Translations under genes and position numbers: made by a program | Part shown: positions 51,501 to 60,424 of the stretch, in pieces | How the letters are laid out: the number at the start of each line of letters is the position of its first letter | How positions within the stretch are numbered: position 1 is the first letter of the stretch | Assembly: GCF_018263855.1 (NCBI RefSeq) | Contig: NZ_CP073318.1 | Coordinates: 6,944,001 to 7,008,000 of the forward strand | Origin: Kutzneria sp. CA-103260 | Lineage (GTDB): Bacteria > Actinomycetota > Actinomycetes > Mycobacteriales > Pseudonocardiaceae | Direction of reading: 5' to 3' | Length of the DNA: 64,000 nt | The notes under the pieces: generated by a model | What the model was told of the DNA's origin: nothing | What the model saw: only the letters and a program-made list of their open reading frames with translations | Databases searched by the model: none

Positions 51501-52348
51501 CCACCACCCGCAGCCGCGGCTGGACCATCGTGGTCACCGCCGTGCTCGCCATCGTCGCGATCTACTTCCTGGTCCCGGTCTACTGGGTGATCGTCGCGGC
51601 GACCAAGTCCTCCGGCGACCTGTTCACCACGCCCGGCTTCTGGTTCGGGCGCACCATGGAGCTGTGGAACAACGTGGTGCAGGTGTTCACCGCGTCCGAC
51701 CACATCTACCTGCGCTGGCTGCTCAACAGCGTGATCTACGCCGGCGTGGGCGCGCTGGTGGCGACCTATCTGGCCGCGGCCGGCGGCTACGCCATCGCCA
51801 AGTACGAGTTCCGCGGCCGCAACCTGGTGTTCGCCACCGTGCTCGGCGGTGTGCTGGTGCCCAGCACCGCGACCGCGCTGCCGCTGTTCCTGCTGTTCAG
51901 CAAGCTGGGCCTGACCAACACCTACTGGGGTGTGCTGCTGCCGGCCATGGTGTCGCCGTTCGGCCTGTACCTGTGCCGGATCTACGCCACCGCCACGGTC
52001 GACGACTCGGTGCTGGAGTCGGGCCGGCTGGACGGCGCCGGCGAGCTGCGCATCTTCCACTCGCTGGTGCTGCGCAGCATGGCCCCGGCCCTGGTCACCG
52101 TGTTCCTGTTCCAGCTGGTGGGCATCTGGAACAACTTCCTGCTGCCGCTGATCATGCTGGCCGACGACAAGCTGTACCCGATCACGCTGGGGCTCAACGC
52201 CTGGCGCAGCCAGGTGGACCGGTCCCCCGAGTTCTACCCGCTGACCATCGGCGGCCTGCTGGTGTCGGTCATCCCACTGGCCATCGCCATGGTTTTCCTC
52301 CAGCGGTACTGGCGCGGCGGGCTCACCGATGGTTCGGTGAAGGGTTAA
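51497..52348 (+). CDS. Sugar ABC transporter permease (MalG/UgpE type)
   Basis: A 283-residue permease with six helices; the EAA-like loop is LESGRLDGAGELRIFHSL. The ATG overlaps the previous TGA (ATGA). No ATPase gene is in the operon, so it must borrow a shared one of the MsiK kind, as is usual for actinobacterial sugar importers. Confidence 0.94.
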   Translation: MTTTRSRGWTIVVTAVLAIVAIYFLVPVYWVIVAATKSSGDLFTTPGFWFGRTMELWNNVVQVFTASDHIYLRWLLNSVIYAGVGALVATYLAAAGGYAIAKYEFRGRNLVFATVLGGVLVPSTATALPLFLLFSKLGLTNTYWGVLLPAMVSPFGLYLCRIYATATVDDSVLESGRLDGAGELRIFHSLVLRSMAPALVTVFLFQLVGIWNNFLLPLIMLADDKLYPITLGLNAWRSQVDRSPEFYPLTIGGLLVSVIPLAIAMVFLQRYWRGGLTDGSVKG

Positions 52349-52352
52349 GAGC

Positions 52353-55160
52353 GTGACGTACTACGAGGACTTCTCCCCCGGCTCCGCGAACCGGCTGGCC
52401 CCGCGCTCGTGGGTGCGGTCCACCGCGCCGACTTTGTCGCTCGACGGCGACTGGAAGTTCAAGCTGTGGCCGCACGCCGACGCCCCGCTGGAAGACCCGG
52501 CCGACTGGGACACGCTGCCGGTGCCGTCGCACTGGGTGCTGCACGGCGACGGCAAGTACGGCCGGCCCATCTACACCAACGTGAAGTACCCGTTCCCGGT
52601 CGATCCGCCGTATGTGCCGGACGAGAACCCGACCGGCGACCACTTCCGCACGTTCACGCTGCCGGAGTGGGACGTGGACCGGATCGTGCTGCGGTTCGAC
52701 GGCGTCGAATCGACGTACAAGGTGTGGGTCAACGGCGCCGAAGTGGGTGTGGGCAAGGGCAGCCGGCTGCCGACCGAGTTCGACGTCACGGATCTGGTCG
52801 TGCCGGGCGAGAACTCGATTCTGGTGCGGGTGCACCAGTGGTCGTCGGCGACCTACCTGGAGGACCAGGACCAGTGGTGGCTGCCCGGCATCTTCCGGGA
52901 CGTCACGCTGATCGGCCGGCCGTCGGCGCGGGTCGACGACGTGTGGGTGCGGGCCGATTTCGTTGACGGTCAGGGGTTCCTCACGCCCGAGGTGACCGGC
53001 TCGTTCCCGATCACCCTGGCCGTGCCGGAACTCGACGTTTCGGTGACCTGGCAGTCGGCGGCCGATGTCGCGGCGTTCGAGGTCGGCACGGTGGAGCCGT
53101 GGAGCGCGGAGTCGCCGCGCCTGTACGACTGCACGGTGGCGGCCGCCGGCGAGACCGTCCACTTGCGACTGGGTTTCCGCACCGTGCGCATCGACGGCGA
53201 CCAGTTCCTGGTCAACGGGCGCAAGGTGATGTTCTACGGCGTGAACCGGCACGAGACGCATCCGGTGCTGGGCCGGGTCTTCGACTCCGACTACGTCCGC
53301 GAGAACCTGCTGCTGATGAAGCGGCACAACATCAACGCCATCCGGACCAGCCACTACCCGCCGGATCCGCGGGTGCTGGAGCTGTGCGACGAGCTCGGCC
53401 TCTGGGTGATGCTGGAGTGCGACCTGGAGACGCACGGCTTCGAGCACGACGAGTCCATTGTGGACAATCCGTCGGACGACCCGCGCTGGGCCGAGCAGTT
53501 CCTGGACCGGATGCGGCGCACCGTGGAGCGGGACAAGAACCACCCGTCGATCGTGATCTGGTCGCTGGGCAACGAGTGCGCCAACGGCCGCAACCTGGCC
53601 GCGATGGCGCAGTGGACGCACGAGCGGGACTCCTCCCGCCCGGTGCACTTCGAGCGGGACCTCGCCAGCGCGTACACCGACATGCACTCGCGGATGTACG
53701 CCACCCTGGAGGAACTGGCGCAGATCGGCACCACCGGCTGCGGGCACGGCGGCATCCGGCCGGAAGAGATCGTGCGCCAGCAGAACCGGCCGTTCGTGCA
53801 CTGCGAGTTCGGGCACGCCATGGGCAACGGGGCCGGCAGCCTGGCCGACTACCAGGCGGTGTACGAGCGCTATCCGCGGCTGCACGGCGGTTTCATCTGG
53901 GAGTGGCGCGACCACGGCATTCTCACCAAGACCGCCGACGGCACGCCGTTCTACGCCTATGGCGGCGACTTCGGCGAGGTCGTGCACGACGGCAACTTCG
54001 TGATGGACGGCATGGTGCTGTCCGACGGCACCCCGTCGCCGTCGCTGGTCGAGTACGCCGCGGTGATCGCGCCGATCGTGTTCGGCGACGAGCCGGGCAC
54101 GTTCCGCAGCCGGTACCACAGCATCGACACCTCGGCGGTCGAGTTCATCTGGACCCGGACGGTGGACGGCCGGGAGGTCGAGAGCGGCGTGCTGGAGGTG
54201 CTTCCGGTGCCGCCGGGCGAATCGGGGGCCTTCGAACTGCCCGAGCAGGCCCTGGACCTCGCCGTCGAGGGCGAGACCTGGCTGACTCTGGAGGCCGTGT
54301 CCGGGCACCTCGTCGGCTCGCGCCAGTACCGGCTGTCGACCCCACGGCGGGTCTCCGCTGTTCCGACCAAGGGTCTTGGCGGCGCTGTCTTCGATCCGCG
54401 CACGGGTTCGTTGCTGCGCATCGGTTCCGTGGAGATCGCCGGTCCGCGGCTGGAGCTGTGGCGGGCCCCCACCGACAACGACGCCCGGGCCGGCGAGTGG
54501 CTGTGGCGGGAGCGTGGGCTGGACCGCCTGGAACACCGCGTCCGGGACGTGCGGATCGGCGACGACGAGGTGATCGTGGACGTGCGGGTCGCCGCCGCCA
54601 CCGCCGCCCGCTGCGTCGATGTGACGTACCACTGGTTCGGTGTTGCCGACGGTGTCGCGTTGCGGGTCGACGCCGTGCCCAGCCAGGGTTGGGACTGCAC
54701 CTGGCCACGCATCGGCGTGCGGTTCGAGCTGCCGTCGGTGGACGAGGTGCAGTGGTTCGGCACCGGGCCGCTGGAGTCCTATTCGGACAGTGCGACCGCC
54801 GCTCGGGTCGGGCGTTGGACCGTCCCCGTCGACGACCTGAACGTGGTCTACGCCAAGCCGCAGGAGACCGGGCACCGGCCGGCGTTGCGGGAACTCATCC
54901 TGGACAACCGGCTGCGGGTCGGCACGGTGCGGGACATCGGCGGTCACCGCCCCGGCTTCAGCCTGTCCCGGCACACCCCGCAACAGGTCGCCGCGGCCGC
55001 CCATCCCCACGAGCTGCCGCCCAGCGACCGCGTCTATCTGTTCCTGGACAACGCCCAGCACGGCCTCGGCTCCGCCGCCTGCGGCCCCGACGTCCTCCCC
55101 CAGCACGCCCTCTGGCCCGCCGCCCACTCGTTCACCCTCACGTTCCGCAACCTCGCCTAA
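52353..55160 (+). CDS. lacZ: Beta-galactosidase, GH2
   Basis: A 935-residue LacZ-type enzyme. Jelly-roll and immunoglobulin-like domains precede the TIM barrel; the acid/base Glu408 is in SLGNECANG and the nucleophile Glu485 in HCEFGHAMGNG. The C-terminal beta-galactosidase small chain has LWRAPTDND and WFGTGPLESYSDS. There is no signal peptide, so it acts on galactosides inside the cell after import by the transporter. GTG 52353 lies four bases after the permease stop. A palindromic hairpin ends the operon. Confidence 0.96.
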   Translation: MTYYEDFSPGSANRLAPRSWVRSTAPTLSLDGDWKFKLWPHADAPLEDPADWDTLPVPSHWVLHGDGKYGRPIYTNVKYPFPVDPPYVPDENPTGDHFRTFTLPEWDVDRIVLRFDGVESTYKVWVNGAEVGVGKGSRLPTEFDVTDLVVPGENSILVRVHQWSSATYLEDQDQWWLPGIFRDVTLIGRPSARVDDVWVRADFVDGQGFLTPEVTGSFPITLAVPELDVSVTWQSAADVAAFEVGTVEPWSAESPRLYDCTVAAAGETVHLRLGFRTVRIDGDQFLVNGRKVMFYGVNRHETHPVLGRVFDSDYVRENLLLMKRHNINAIRTSHYPPDPRVLELCDELGLWVMLECDLETHGFEHDESIVDNPSDDPRWAEQFLDRMRRTVERDKNHPSIVIWSLGNECANGRNLAAMAQWTHERDSSRPVHFERDLASAYTDMHSRMYATLEELAQIGTTGCGHGGIRPEEIVRQQNRPFVHCEFGHAMGNGAGSLADYQAVYERYPRLHGGFIWEWRDHGILTKTADGTPFYAYGGDFGEVVHDGNFVMDGMVLSDGTPSPSLVEYAAVIAPIVFGDEPGTFRSRYHSIDTSAVEFIWTRTVDGREVESGVLEVLPVPPGESGAFELPEQALDLAVEGETWLTLEAVSGHLVGSRQYRLSTPRRVSAVPTKGLGGAVFDPRTGSLLRIGSVEIAGPRLELWRAPTDNDARAGEWLWRERGLDRLEHRVRDVRIGDDEVIVDVRVAAATAARCVDVTYHWFGVADGVALRVDAVPSQGWDCTWPRIGVRFELPSVDEVQWFGTGPLESYSDSATAARVGRWTVPVDDLNVVYAKPQETGHRPALRELILDNRLRVGTVRDIGGHRPGFSLSRHTPQQVAAAAHPHELPPSDRVYLFLDNAQHGLGSAACGPDVLPQHALWPAAHSFTLTFRNLA

Positions 55161-55215
55161 TGCTTGGAATGCTCCTTTCCTCACGTTCAACGTCAGGAAA
55201 GGAGCATTCACAGCA
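55161..55215. repeat. Palindromic intergenic element, ACGTTSAACGT centre (copy 1)
   Basis: Arms GAATGCTCCTTTCCT (55167-55181) and AGGAAAGGAGCATTC (55195-55209) pair perfectly; the centre is ACGTT-C-AACGT, itself a palindrome. Outer TGCT/AGCA extend it. It lies between the convergent lacZ and E1-like genes and starts right after the lacZ stop, so it probably ends both transcripts. A second copy with a different stem but the same centre is at 60920-60970. Confidence 0.8.
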
Positions 55216-55221
55216 TCCTGG

Positions 55222-56457
55222 TCAGGGGAGCAGGACGACTTTGGTCACGAAGGGTAGTAGGCGGGCGGCGGCGGGGTCGGCGTTGAGCGGCACGGCGACC
55301 GGGGTGAAGCCGGTCTGCACGGCCAAGGCCTTGGCCAGGGTGTCCACATCGGACGGTGTGGTCTCGTCGGCCCAGCGCCGGGTCGCGGCCATCGGATCGC
55401 TGCGAGCCTCGCAATGGGCCTGCAACCCGGCGGCCACGGCGTCCCGCCAGCACAGCCCGGCGGCCACACCCACGTCTGCCGCCGGCCCGGGCTGGTCGAG
55501 CCACACCTGGCGGCGGTCGCCGGTGACCAGGTCGGTGCCCCACACCCAGCCCGGCCCGGCGGCCAGCGCGCCGTAGCTCGCCATCGCCGCAAGCACGGCC
55601 CGCACCCGGGCGGTCTCCGGATCGCCGGCCCAGCCCAGCACCTGCTGCGCGGGCCAGCGCCGACGCGGGTCCTCGACGGTCGCCCAGCTGACGACACCGG
55701 CCTGCTCGACGGCGGAGAGCAGGCCAACGTGCGGGTCGACGAACGACGGAAGCCGGTCAAGCAATTCCGCCGGCGCCAGCGGGTCGGCGGCCGGGGCCTC
55801 GGCGACCGGCCCGCCCCACTGGTAGCGGTGTTCGGTGAGCTCCAGGCTCGCGAGATCCAGCCGCAGCAGCACCGGTTCCGACGCCGCGGACGCGCCGGTC
55901 AGGTAGCGGAAGCAGGTCAGCGCGACCTGGGCCCCGATCAGGGCGGACGCGGGGCCACCGAGCGGCCCGGCCGGTTCCGCCGCCGGCACGAGCCGCCGCC
56001 ACGCAGCCTCGACCGGTCGGCCGCCGGCGGTGTGCACCGGGGTCAGCCAGGCGTCGCGGCCCCGCACGAACACCTGGGTCACCGACACATTCGCGGCGCG
56101 GCAGCGCCGGCACATCTCGATCAACTCGCCGATATCGGACGAGACGTGCACGACCAGATCGGCGTCGGCGAGATGGCCGCCGATTCCGTCGGCGGAACCG
56201 GTCACGACATGCTGGAATTCATCGCGCAGCCGGTATTCGGGCACGGCATCGTCGGTAAACAGCAGAGTGTTCCGCCAGCCGGTATCGATGCCGGCGCGCA
56301 GCACCGCACCCAGCACCGGTCCGTCGCCGGCCAGCACCACCCGAGCCTGCCGCAGGCGGTAGAAACCCTGCTCAGACGGGGAGTTCTCGATCTCGGAGCG
56401 GTAGTGGACGGCTTCCGCGGCGGTCAGCCCGCCCAGTGTCCACGCACACTGGCTCAC
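55222..56457 (-). CDS. Orphan E1-like (ThiF-type) / degenerate YcaO-like protein
   Basis: A 411-residue protein. The first half has the order of the E1-like part of azoline cyclodehydratase partners: RLRQARVVLAGDGPVLGAVL (Rossmann-like, nucleotide loop), DADLVVHVSSD and a CRRCRAAN Cys pair. From about residue 245 it resembles the N-terminal half of a YcaO domain (SFVDPHVGLLSAVEQAG, ARVRAVLAAMASYGALA, DAVAAGLQAHCEA) and the end PVAVPLNADPAAARLLPF matches a YcaO segment. The usual YcaO ATP-site Glu/Arg residues are missing and no PxPxP tail exists. I infer a RiPP-like or repurposed protein. No transporter or typical precursor is adjacent. Confidence 0.6.
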   Translation of the reverse strand: MSQCAWTLGGLTAAEAVHYRSEIENSPSEQGFYRLRQARVVLAGDGPVLGAVLRAGIDTGWRNTLLFTDDAVPEYRLRDEFQHVVTGSADGIGGHLADADLVVHVSSDIGELIEMCRRCRAANVSVTQVFVRGRDAWLTPVHTAGGRPVEAAWRRLVPAAEPAGPLGGPASALIGAQVALTCFRYLTGASAASEPVLLRLDLASLELTEHRYQWGGPVAEAPAADPLAPAELLDRLPSFVDPHVGLLSAVEQAGVVSWATVEDPRRRWPAQQVLGWAGDPETARVRAVLAAMASYGALAAGPGWVWGTDLVTGDRRQVWLDQPGPAADVGVAAGLCWRDAVAAGLQAHCEARSDPMAATRRWADETTPSDVDTLAKALAVQTGFTPVAVPLNADPAAARLLPFVTKVVLLP

Positions 56458-56539
56458 TACGGCTCACCGAGCCGCACCACGGGCAGCGAACCGCACCGCA
56501 GGTGAATAGAAGGTGAACACCGTGCCACTCGCACCCATT

Positions 56540-56629
56540 TTACGTCGGGCAGCCGAGCAATTCATGAAATGCCTCGATTCGCCTTGGTTTCCCCCCGAAC
56601 ACCGACTCTAGGCATTTCATTCCACCCAT
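56540..56629 (-). CDS. Candidate 29-residue peptide upstream of the E1-like gene
   Basis: ATG 56629 opens a 29-codon frame (MGGMKCLESVFGG, ending HELLGCPT, two Cys) that stops at 56540, 83 bases before the E1-like gene on the same strand. An internal ATG follows GGTGG. It overlaps a long inverted repeat, so the frame may be accidental. It is listed because it is in the place expected for a modified-peptide precursor. Confidence 0.2.
   Translation of the reverse strand: MGGMKCLESVFGGKPRRIEAFHELLGCPT
56564..56620. repeat. Inverted repeat with 35-base loop
   Basis: ATGAAATGCCT (56564-56574) and AGGCATTTCAT (56610-56620) are a perfect 11-bp inverted repeat. The loop contains a run of six C. It lies in the 234-base gap between the E1-like and 87-residue-protein genes. 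Confidence 0.6.
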
Positions 56630-56691
56630 GATCACGCCGTCGACCGGTCGTCCGTGGAAGGTGACACGAACTCACGGCTTCGTGATCGGGA

Positions 56692-56955
56692 TCACAGACT
56701 GTCGACCAGTTCCCGCAGCTTCGGGTCGCGGATCTCGAAGACGTCCAGCACGCCGATGCGGATCAGCGCCGGCTTCAACTCCCGCAACTGCGCCACGATC
56801 TCCACCCACTGCGGGCCGTCCGCCTCAACCTCGGCCAGCGCGTGCACGTTGCCGATGAACGCGGCGACCGATCCCTTGCGCACCGACACACCGTCGAACT
56901 CGGCGTACTCCTGACCGTCGGCCAACACGTCCTGCGGCTTCACGGGCTTGTTCAT
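56692..56955 (-). CDS. Hypothetical protein, 87 residues
   Basis: A small soluble acidic protein (VLADGQEYAEFDGVSVRKG, AAFIGNVHALAEVEAD, RIGVLDVFEIRDPKL). ATG 56955 follows GAGGAGAG; the longer frame upstream runs through an operator and is not coding. No family function is known to me. Two copies of a perfect palindrome lie 23-78 bases upstream, so the gene is tightly regulated. It is the first gene before the E1-like gene on the same strand, 235 bases away. Confidence 0.75.
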   Translation of the reverse strand: MNKPVKPQDVLADGQEYAEFDGVSVRKGSVAAFIGNVHALAEVEADGPQWVEIVAQLRELKPALIRIGVLDVFEIRDPKLRELVDSL

Positions 56956-56977
56956 GACACTCTCCTCGTTTTCACTT

Positions 56978-57033
56978 TGCGTGCTGTCTGCACGCATCAC
57001 CACCGTAGCCCCCATGCGTGCCGCTTGCACGCA
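56978..57033. promoter_or_regulatory. Duplicated operator TGCGTGC-N5-GCACGCA
   Basis: Two perfect 7-5-7 inverted repeats at 56978-56996 and 57015-57033 with identical arms and different spacers; the centres are 37 bases apart (about 3.5 helical turns). The second extends to 8-5-8. They sit in the promoter of the 87-residue protein, so two dimers may bind together. The regulator is not identified in the window. Confidence 0.75.
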
Positions 57034-57223
57034 TCCGTCGAGTGAGCCGTGTCACGTATCTCGACCGTCCGGAATGGACGGGCAAAGCGACTTGCCCACG
57101 CCCCCAAGCCGCCTTGACTTTCCGGACACGTCTGTCCACGATGCACACCAACTTCGCGGCAAATCCGAAATTGTTTCGGTCTTTTTCCCACGGTGCCGCG
57201 CGGTCTCATCACGGAAGGCAGAC

Positions 57224-58108
57224 ATGAGCGAAGAATCTGCGGCCACGCCCCAGCGGCGGCGCTGGCTGTGGGCGGTGCCGGTGGTGCTGGCCATCGTCGT
57301 CACCGCGGGCAGCCTGAGCGTGTACTTCTCGCAGCGCGCGCAGAGCCAGACCCAGACGGTCCTCGGCGACGCCAGCCCCGCCGACCGCGTGGACGTGCTG
57401 TTCTACGTGCAGAAGCTGGATCCGGTCAGCCAGACGCTGTCCGCGCAGGTGAGCATCGACCCCAAGGGCCGCTTCGCCGACTCCGACGGCTTCCCGGCCA
57501 AGGACATCGTGCTGCACCAGGCGGCCAGCAAGGGCGACACGATCACCTTCAAGGCCGGCAAGAACCCCGGCATCAACGACGTGCAGGTGCTGCTGTCCGA
57601 CGGCGTCATCACCGACTACCCGTTCGACAGCTACAAGGCGGACTTCGCGTTCTTCGCGGAGAGCAACAACGAAGCCGCGCCGGTGGACGTCACCTTCGCC
57701 AGCGGTGACACCTTCTTCGGCCTCAGCCCGCGGGACAGCAAGACCAGCGACGGCGTCTTCACCTTCTCCGCCGACGCCGGCCGCACCGTCGGCATGTTCG
57801 CGTTCGCCCTGTTCATCATGCTGTTCATGTGGTGCCTGAGCATCGCCGCGGTGATCGCCGCGACCTTCGCCATCGCCGGCCGACACGGCCTGCTCTGGCC
57901 GTCCATGAGCTTCATGGGCGCACTGCTGTTCGCCCTCGTGCCGCTGCGCAACGCCGTGCCCGGCGGCCCGCCGATCGGCTCGGTCATCGACTTCGGCGCG
58001 TTTTTCATCGCCGAGGCGTTGATCTCGCTGTCGCTGATCTGCACGGTGGTCATCGGCTACCGGGTGGAACTGGCCAAGAAGAAGGAAAAGGAAGCGGCCG
58101 CGGCCTAG
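57224..58108 (+). CDS. DUF4436-type membrane protein
   Basis: A 294-residue protein with one N-terminal anchor (LWAVPVVLAIVVTAGSLSVYF), an extracytoplasmic beta-rich domain of about 160 residues (VDVLFYVQKLDPVSQTLSAQ, YPFDSYKADFAFF) and three C-terminal helices ending in a Lys-rich tail. This matches the DUF4436 family of actinobacteria, whose function is unknown. ATG 57224 follows GGAAGG. Its stop overlaps the convergent acyl-CoA ligase gene by four bases. Confidence 0.82.
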   Translation: MSEESAATPQRRRWLWAVPVVLAIVVTAGSLSVYFSQRAQSQTQTVLGDASPADRVDVLFYVQKLDPVSQTLSAQVSIDPKGRFADSDGFPAKDIVLHQAASKGDTITFKAGKNPGINDVQVLLSDGVITDYPFDSYKADFAFFAESNNEAAPVDVTFASGDTFFGLSPRDSKTSDGVFTFSADAGRTVGMFAFALFIMLFMWCLSIAAVIAATFAIAGRHGLLWPSMSFMGALLFALVPLRNAVPGGPPIGSVIDFGAFFIAEALISLSLICTVVIGYRVELAKKKEKEAAAA

Positions 58109-59901
58109 ACGCGGATGCGGCCGGCGGCGACCTCGGCGGCGTAGCCGTCGTAGGCCGGCACGTAGCCGGTCTCACGGTCGGCGAGCACGTGGACCGGGCC
58201 GCCACCGGTGTAGCCCTGGTCGCGCAGCTCGACCTTGCGGCTCTTGAACGTGGACGTCTGCTCGACTTCGTCGATCACCCTGAGGAACAAGGGAATCGCG
58301 TAGCCGGGCAGGCGTTTCACCAGGTGTGCGGCCAATCCCCGGCCGTCGAGCTCGCCGCGCAGCTTGATCGCCGCCATGCCGGCGCGACCCTCCACCCCTG
58401 GCACCTCGACGCCGTAGACCACGGCCTGCTCGATCGCCGGCCACTCGTCCAGCGCGGCCTCGACCTCGGTGGTGGCCACGTTCTCGCCCTTCCACCGGAA
58501 CGTGTCGCCCAGCCGGTCCACGAAGGCCACGTGCGCCCAGCCCTGGTCGCGTACCAGGTCGCCGGTGTTGAACCAGCAGTCGCCGCGGCGGAAACCGTTG
58601 CGCACCAGCTTCTTCTCGGTGGCGTCGTGGTCGGTGTAGCCGTCGAACGGGGCCCGGTCGGTGATCTTGGTGATCAGCAGGCCGACCTCGCCGGTGGTCA
58701 CCTTGCGCAGGTGCCCGTCGGCGCCGCGGGCCGGCTGCCCAGTGTCGGCGTCAAAGGCGACCACCGCGAACGGCAGCGGGCACACGCCGGCCGTGCCGCC
58801 GATGTTGAGGGCGTTGATGAAGGCCACGTTGCACTCGCTGGCCCCGTAGAACTCGGCGACCCGGCCGATGCCGAAGCGCTCGGTGAACTCGTCCCAGATC
58901 TCCGGCCGCAGCCCGTTGCCCACCACCACGCGCACCCGGTGCGTGCGCTCGTTGGGCCGCACCGGCTGGTTGAGCAGATACCGGCACAGTTCGCCGATGT
59001 AGCAGAACGCGGTGGCCCGGGTGCGCTGGATGTCGTCCCAGAACCGCGAGGCCGAGAAGTTGCGGCCCAGCGCCAGAGTCGCGCCGGCGCCGAGCACCGA
59101 GGACAGCGACACTGTCAGGGCGTTGTTGTGGTACAGGGGAAGACAGCAGTACAGGGTGTCGGCCGAGGTGAGCCGCACGCCCAGGTGGCCGAGGCCGGTC
59201 ATCGCCTTGAGCCAGCGGAAATGGCTCATCGGGCTGGCCTTGGGCAAGCCGGTGGTGCCGGAGGTGAAGACGTAGAACGCCTTGTCGCGGGCGTGGATCA
59301 GCGGCGTCTGCACGGGGTCGTGGTCGTCGGCGGTGACCGCGGCCTCGTCCAGGTCGGGACAGCCGGCCAGCACGTCGTCGCCGTTCGGCAGGCACAGCAC
59401 CTCGCCGTGGATTTCCTTGGCCGGCAGGGATTCCAGCGCCTCCCGGCACTCGCTGCCGACGATCAGCACCGTGCTGTCGAGCAGTTTCTGGCTGTGGTTC
59501 AGGACTTCGCCGCGTTGGTGGGTGTTGAGCATGCCGGCGGTGGCCCCGAGCTTGACCACCGCGAGCACGGCGAGCAGCGTCTCCGGGCGGTTCTCGGCCA
59601 GAATGCCGACGGTGCGGCCGGGGCGCACGCCGTGGGCGTTGAGCACGGCGGCGTAGCGGTTCACCCACAGGTTGGCCTGGCCGTAGGACAGCTCGGTGTC
59701 CTCGAAGCGCAGGAACGGGCGGTCGGGGTGGCGGTGCGCGGCCCGCTGGAACACGTGGCCGACCGAGTCACGGCTGGTCGGGCCGACGGTGACCAGCCCG
59801 ATCGCGCCGTGCAGCAGGCTGGGCGCGTCCATCGCCATTCCTGGCAGCGCCTTGACGACGTCGACCAGGCCGATCCGCTCCGTCGCGTTCATTTCCGGCA
59901 T
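58105..59901 (-). CDS. Long-chain fatty-acid/very-long-chain acyl-CoA ligase (FadD6/FATP-like)
   Basis: A 598-residue adenylate-forming enzyme. AMP-binding motifs are intact: YVFTSGTTGLPKASPMSH (P-loop), YGASECNVAF (A5) and WFNTGDLVRDQGWAHVAFVDRLGD (A7-A8); the catalytic Lys is in TFKSRKVELR. The long N-terminal part is typical of FATP-like ligases. It lies 34 bases after the second Mce-associated gene on the same strand, so it probably activates the lipid imported by the Mce system. ATG 59901 was chosen; ATG 59892 is also possible. A palindrome overlaps the start region. Confidence 0.88.
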   Translation of the reverse strand: MPEMNATERIGLVDVVKALPGMAMDAPSLLHGAIGLVTVGPTSRDSVGHVFQRAAHRHPDRPFLRFEDTELSYGQANLWVNRYAAVLNAHGVRPGRTVGILAENRPETLLAVLAVVKLGATAGMLNTHQRGEVLNHSQKLLDSTVLIVGSECREALESLPAKEIHGEVLCLPNGDDVLAGCPDLDEAAVTADDHDPVQTPLIHARDKAFYVFTSGTTGLPKASPMSHFRWLKAMTGLGHLGVRLTSADTLYCCLPLYHNNALTVSLSSVLGAGATLALGRNFSASRFWDDIQRTRATAFCYIGELCRYLLNQPVRPNERTHRVRVVVGNGLRPEIWDEFTERFGIGRVAEFYGASECNVAFINALNIGGTAGVCPLPFAVVAFDADTGQPARGADGHLRKVTTGEVGLLITKITDRAPFDGYTDHDATEKKLVRNGFRRGDCWFNTGDLVRDQGWAHVAFVDRLGDTFRWKGENVATTEVEAALDEWPAIEQAVVYGVEVPGVEGRAGMAAIKLRGELDGRGLAAHLVKRLPGYAIPLFLRVIDEVEQTSTFKSRKVELRDQGYTGGGPVHVLADRETGYVPAYDGYAAEVAAGRIRV

Positions 59902-59902
59902 G

Positions 59903-59916
59903 CTACCGACCGGTAG
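59903..59916. promoter_or_regulatory. Palindrome upstream of the acyl-CoA ligase start
   Basis: CTACCG-AC-CGGTAG is a perfect 6-2-6 inverted repeat directly before the ligase ATG, similar in form to TetR-family operators of lipid genes. It could allow the ligase to be regulated separately from the mce operon. Confidence 0.45.
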
Positions 59917-59935
59917 GTACTCGGACAACGGTTCG

Positions 59936-60424
59936 CTACTTCGTTCGCAGGTCAGTGATCACCCAGTGGTCGCCTTGACGCTGGGCGGTCACGGTCAGTT
60001 CGGCCGCGGCCAGGCTGCTCTGGTTGTTGTCGCCGCGGGTGGCCTGCTGGTCCAGGAAGACCAGCAGCTGCGCGTGCTCGCCCTGCAGCAAGGTCACGCC
60101 GCTGTCCACCACTTTGGTCGTCAGCATCAGCTTCTGCGCCGGCGCCTGGCTTTTGACCTGGGAGAACAGATCGTTGTACTGGTTGCGGGCGTTGCCGGTG
60201 AGGGTCCGGGTCGCGGCCTGCTCGGTGGCGGCGGTGTTGTCGTAGCGATAGGAGAACACCTGGCCCAGCGCGGTGTTCATGTCCCCGATGACCTTGCTGG
60301 TCGCGGCCGGGTCGACCAGGGCCCGATTGGCGGTCGCGGGGTCGTCCCACAGGCCGGCGGACTCGATGCGGAACCAGCTTCCCAGGGCCACCAGGGCGAT
60401 CGCCGCGGCGATGAGCCACTTCAC
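59936..60424 (-). CDS. Mce-associated membrane protein
   Basis: A 162-residue protein with one N-terminal membrane anchor (KWLIAAAIALVALGSWF) and an extracytoplasmic domain; DLRTK at the end. It matches Mce-associated (Mas) proteins that stabilise Mce complexes. GTG 60424 overlaps the preceding gene's stop by four bases. Confidence 0.8.
   Translation of the reverse strand: MKWLIAAAIALVALGSWFRIESAGLWDDPATANRALVDPAATSKVIGDMNTALGQVFSYRYDNTAATEQAATRTLTGNARNQYNDLFSQVKSQAPAQKLMLTTKVVDSGVTLLQGEHAQLLVFLDQQATRGDNNQSSLAAAELTVTAQRQGDHWVITDLRTK

Noticed and set aside
52323..55211. A 962-codon open frame on the minus strand
   Set aside because: Antisense of the beta-galactosidase gene, low-complexity and rich in Val, Gly, Arg and His. 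High G+C genes often leave such long frames.
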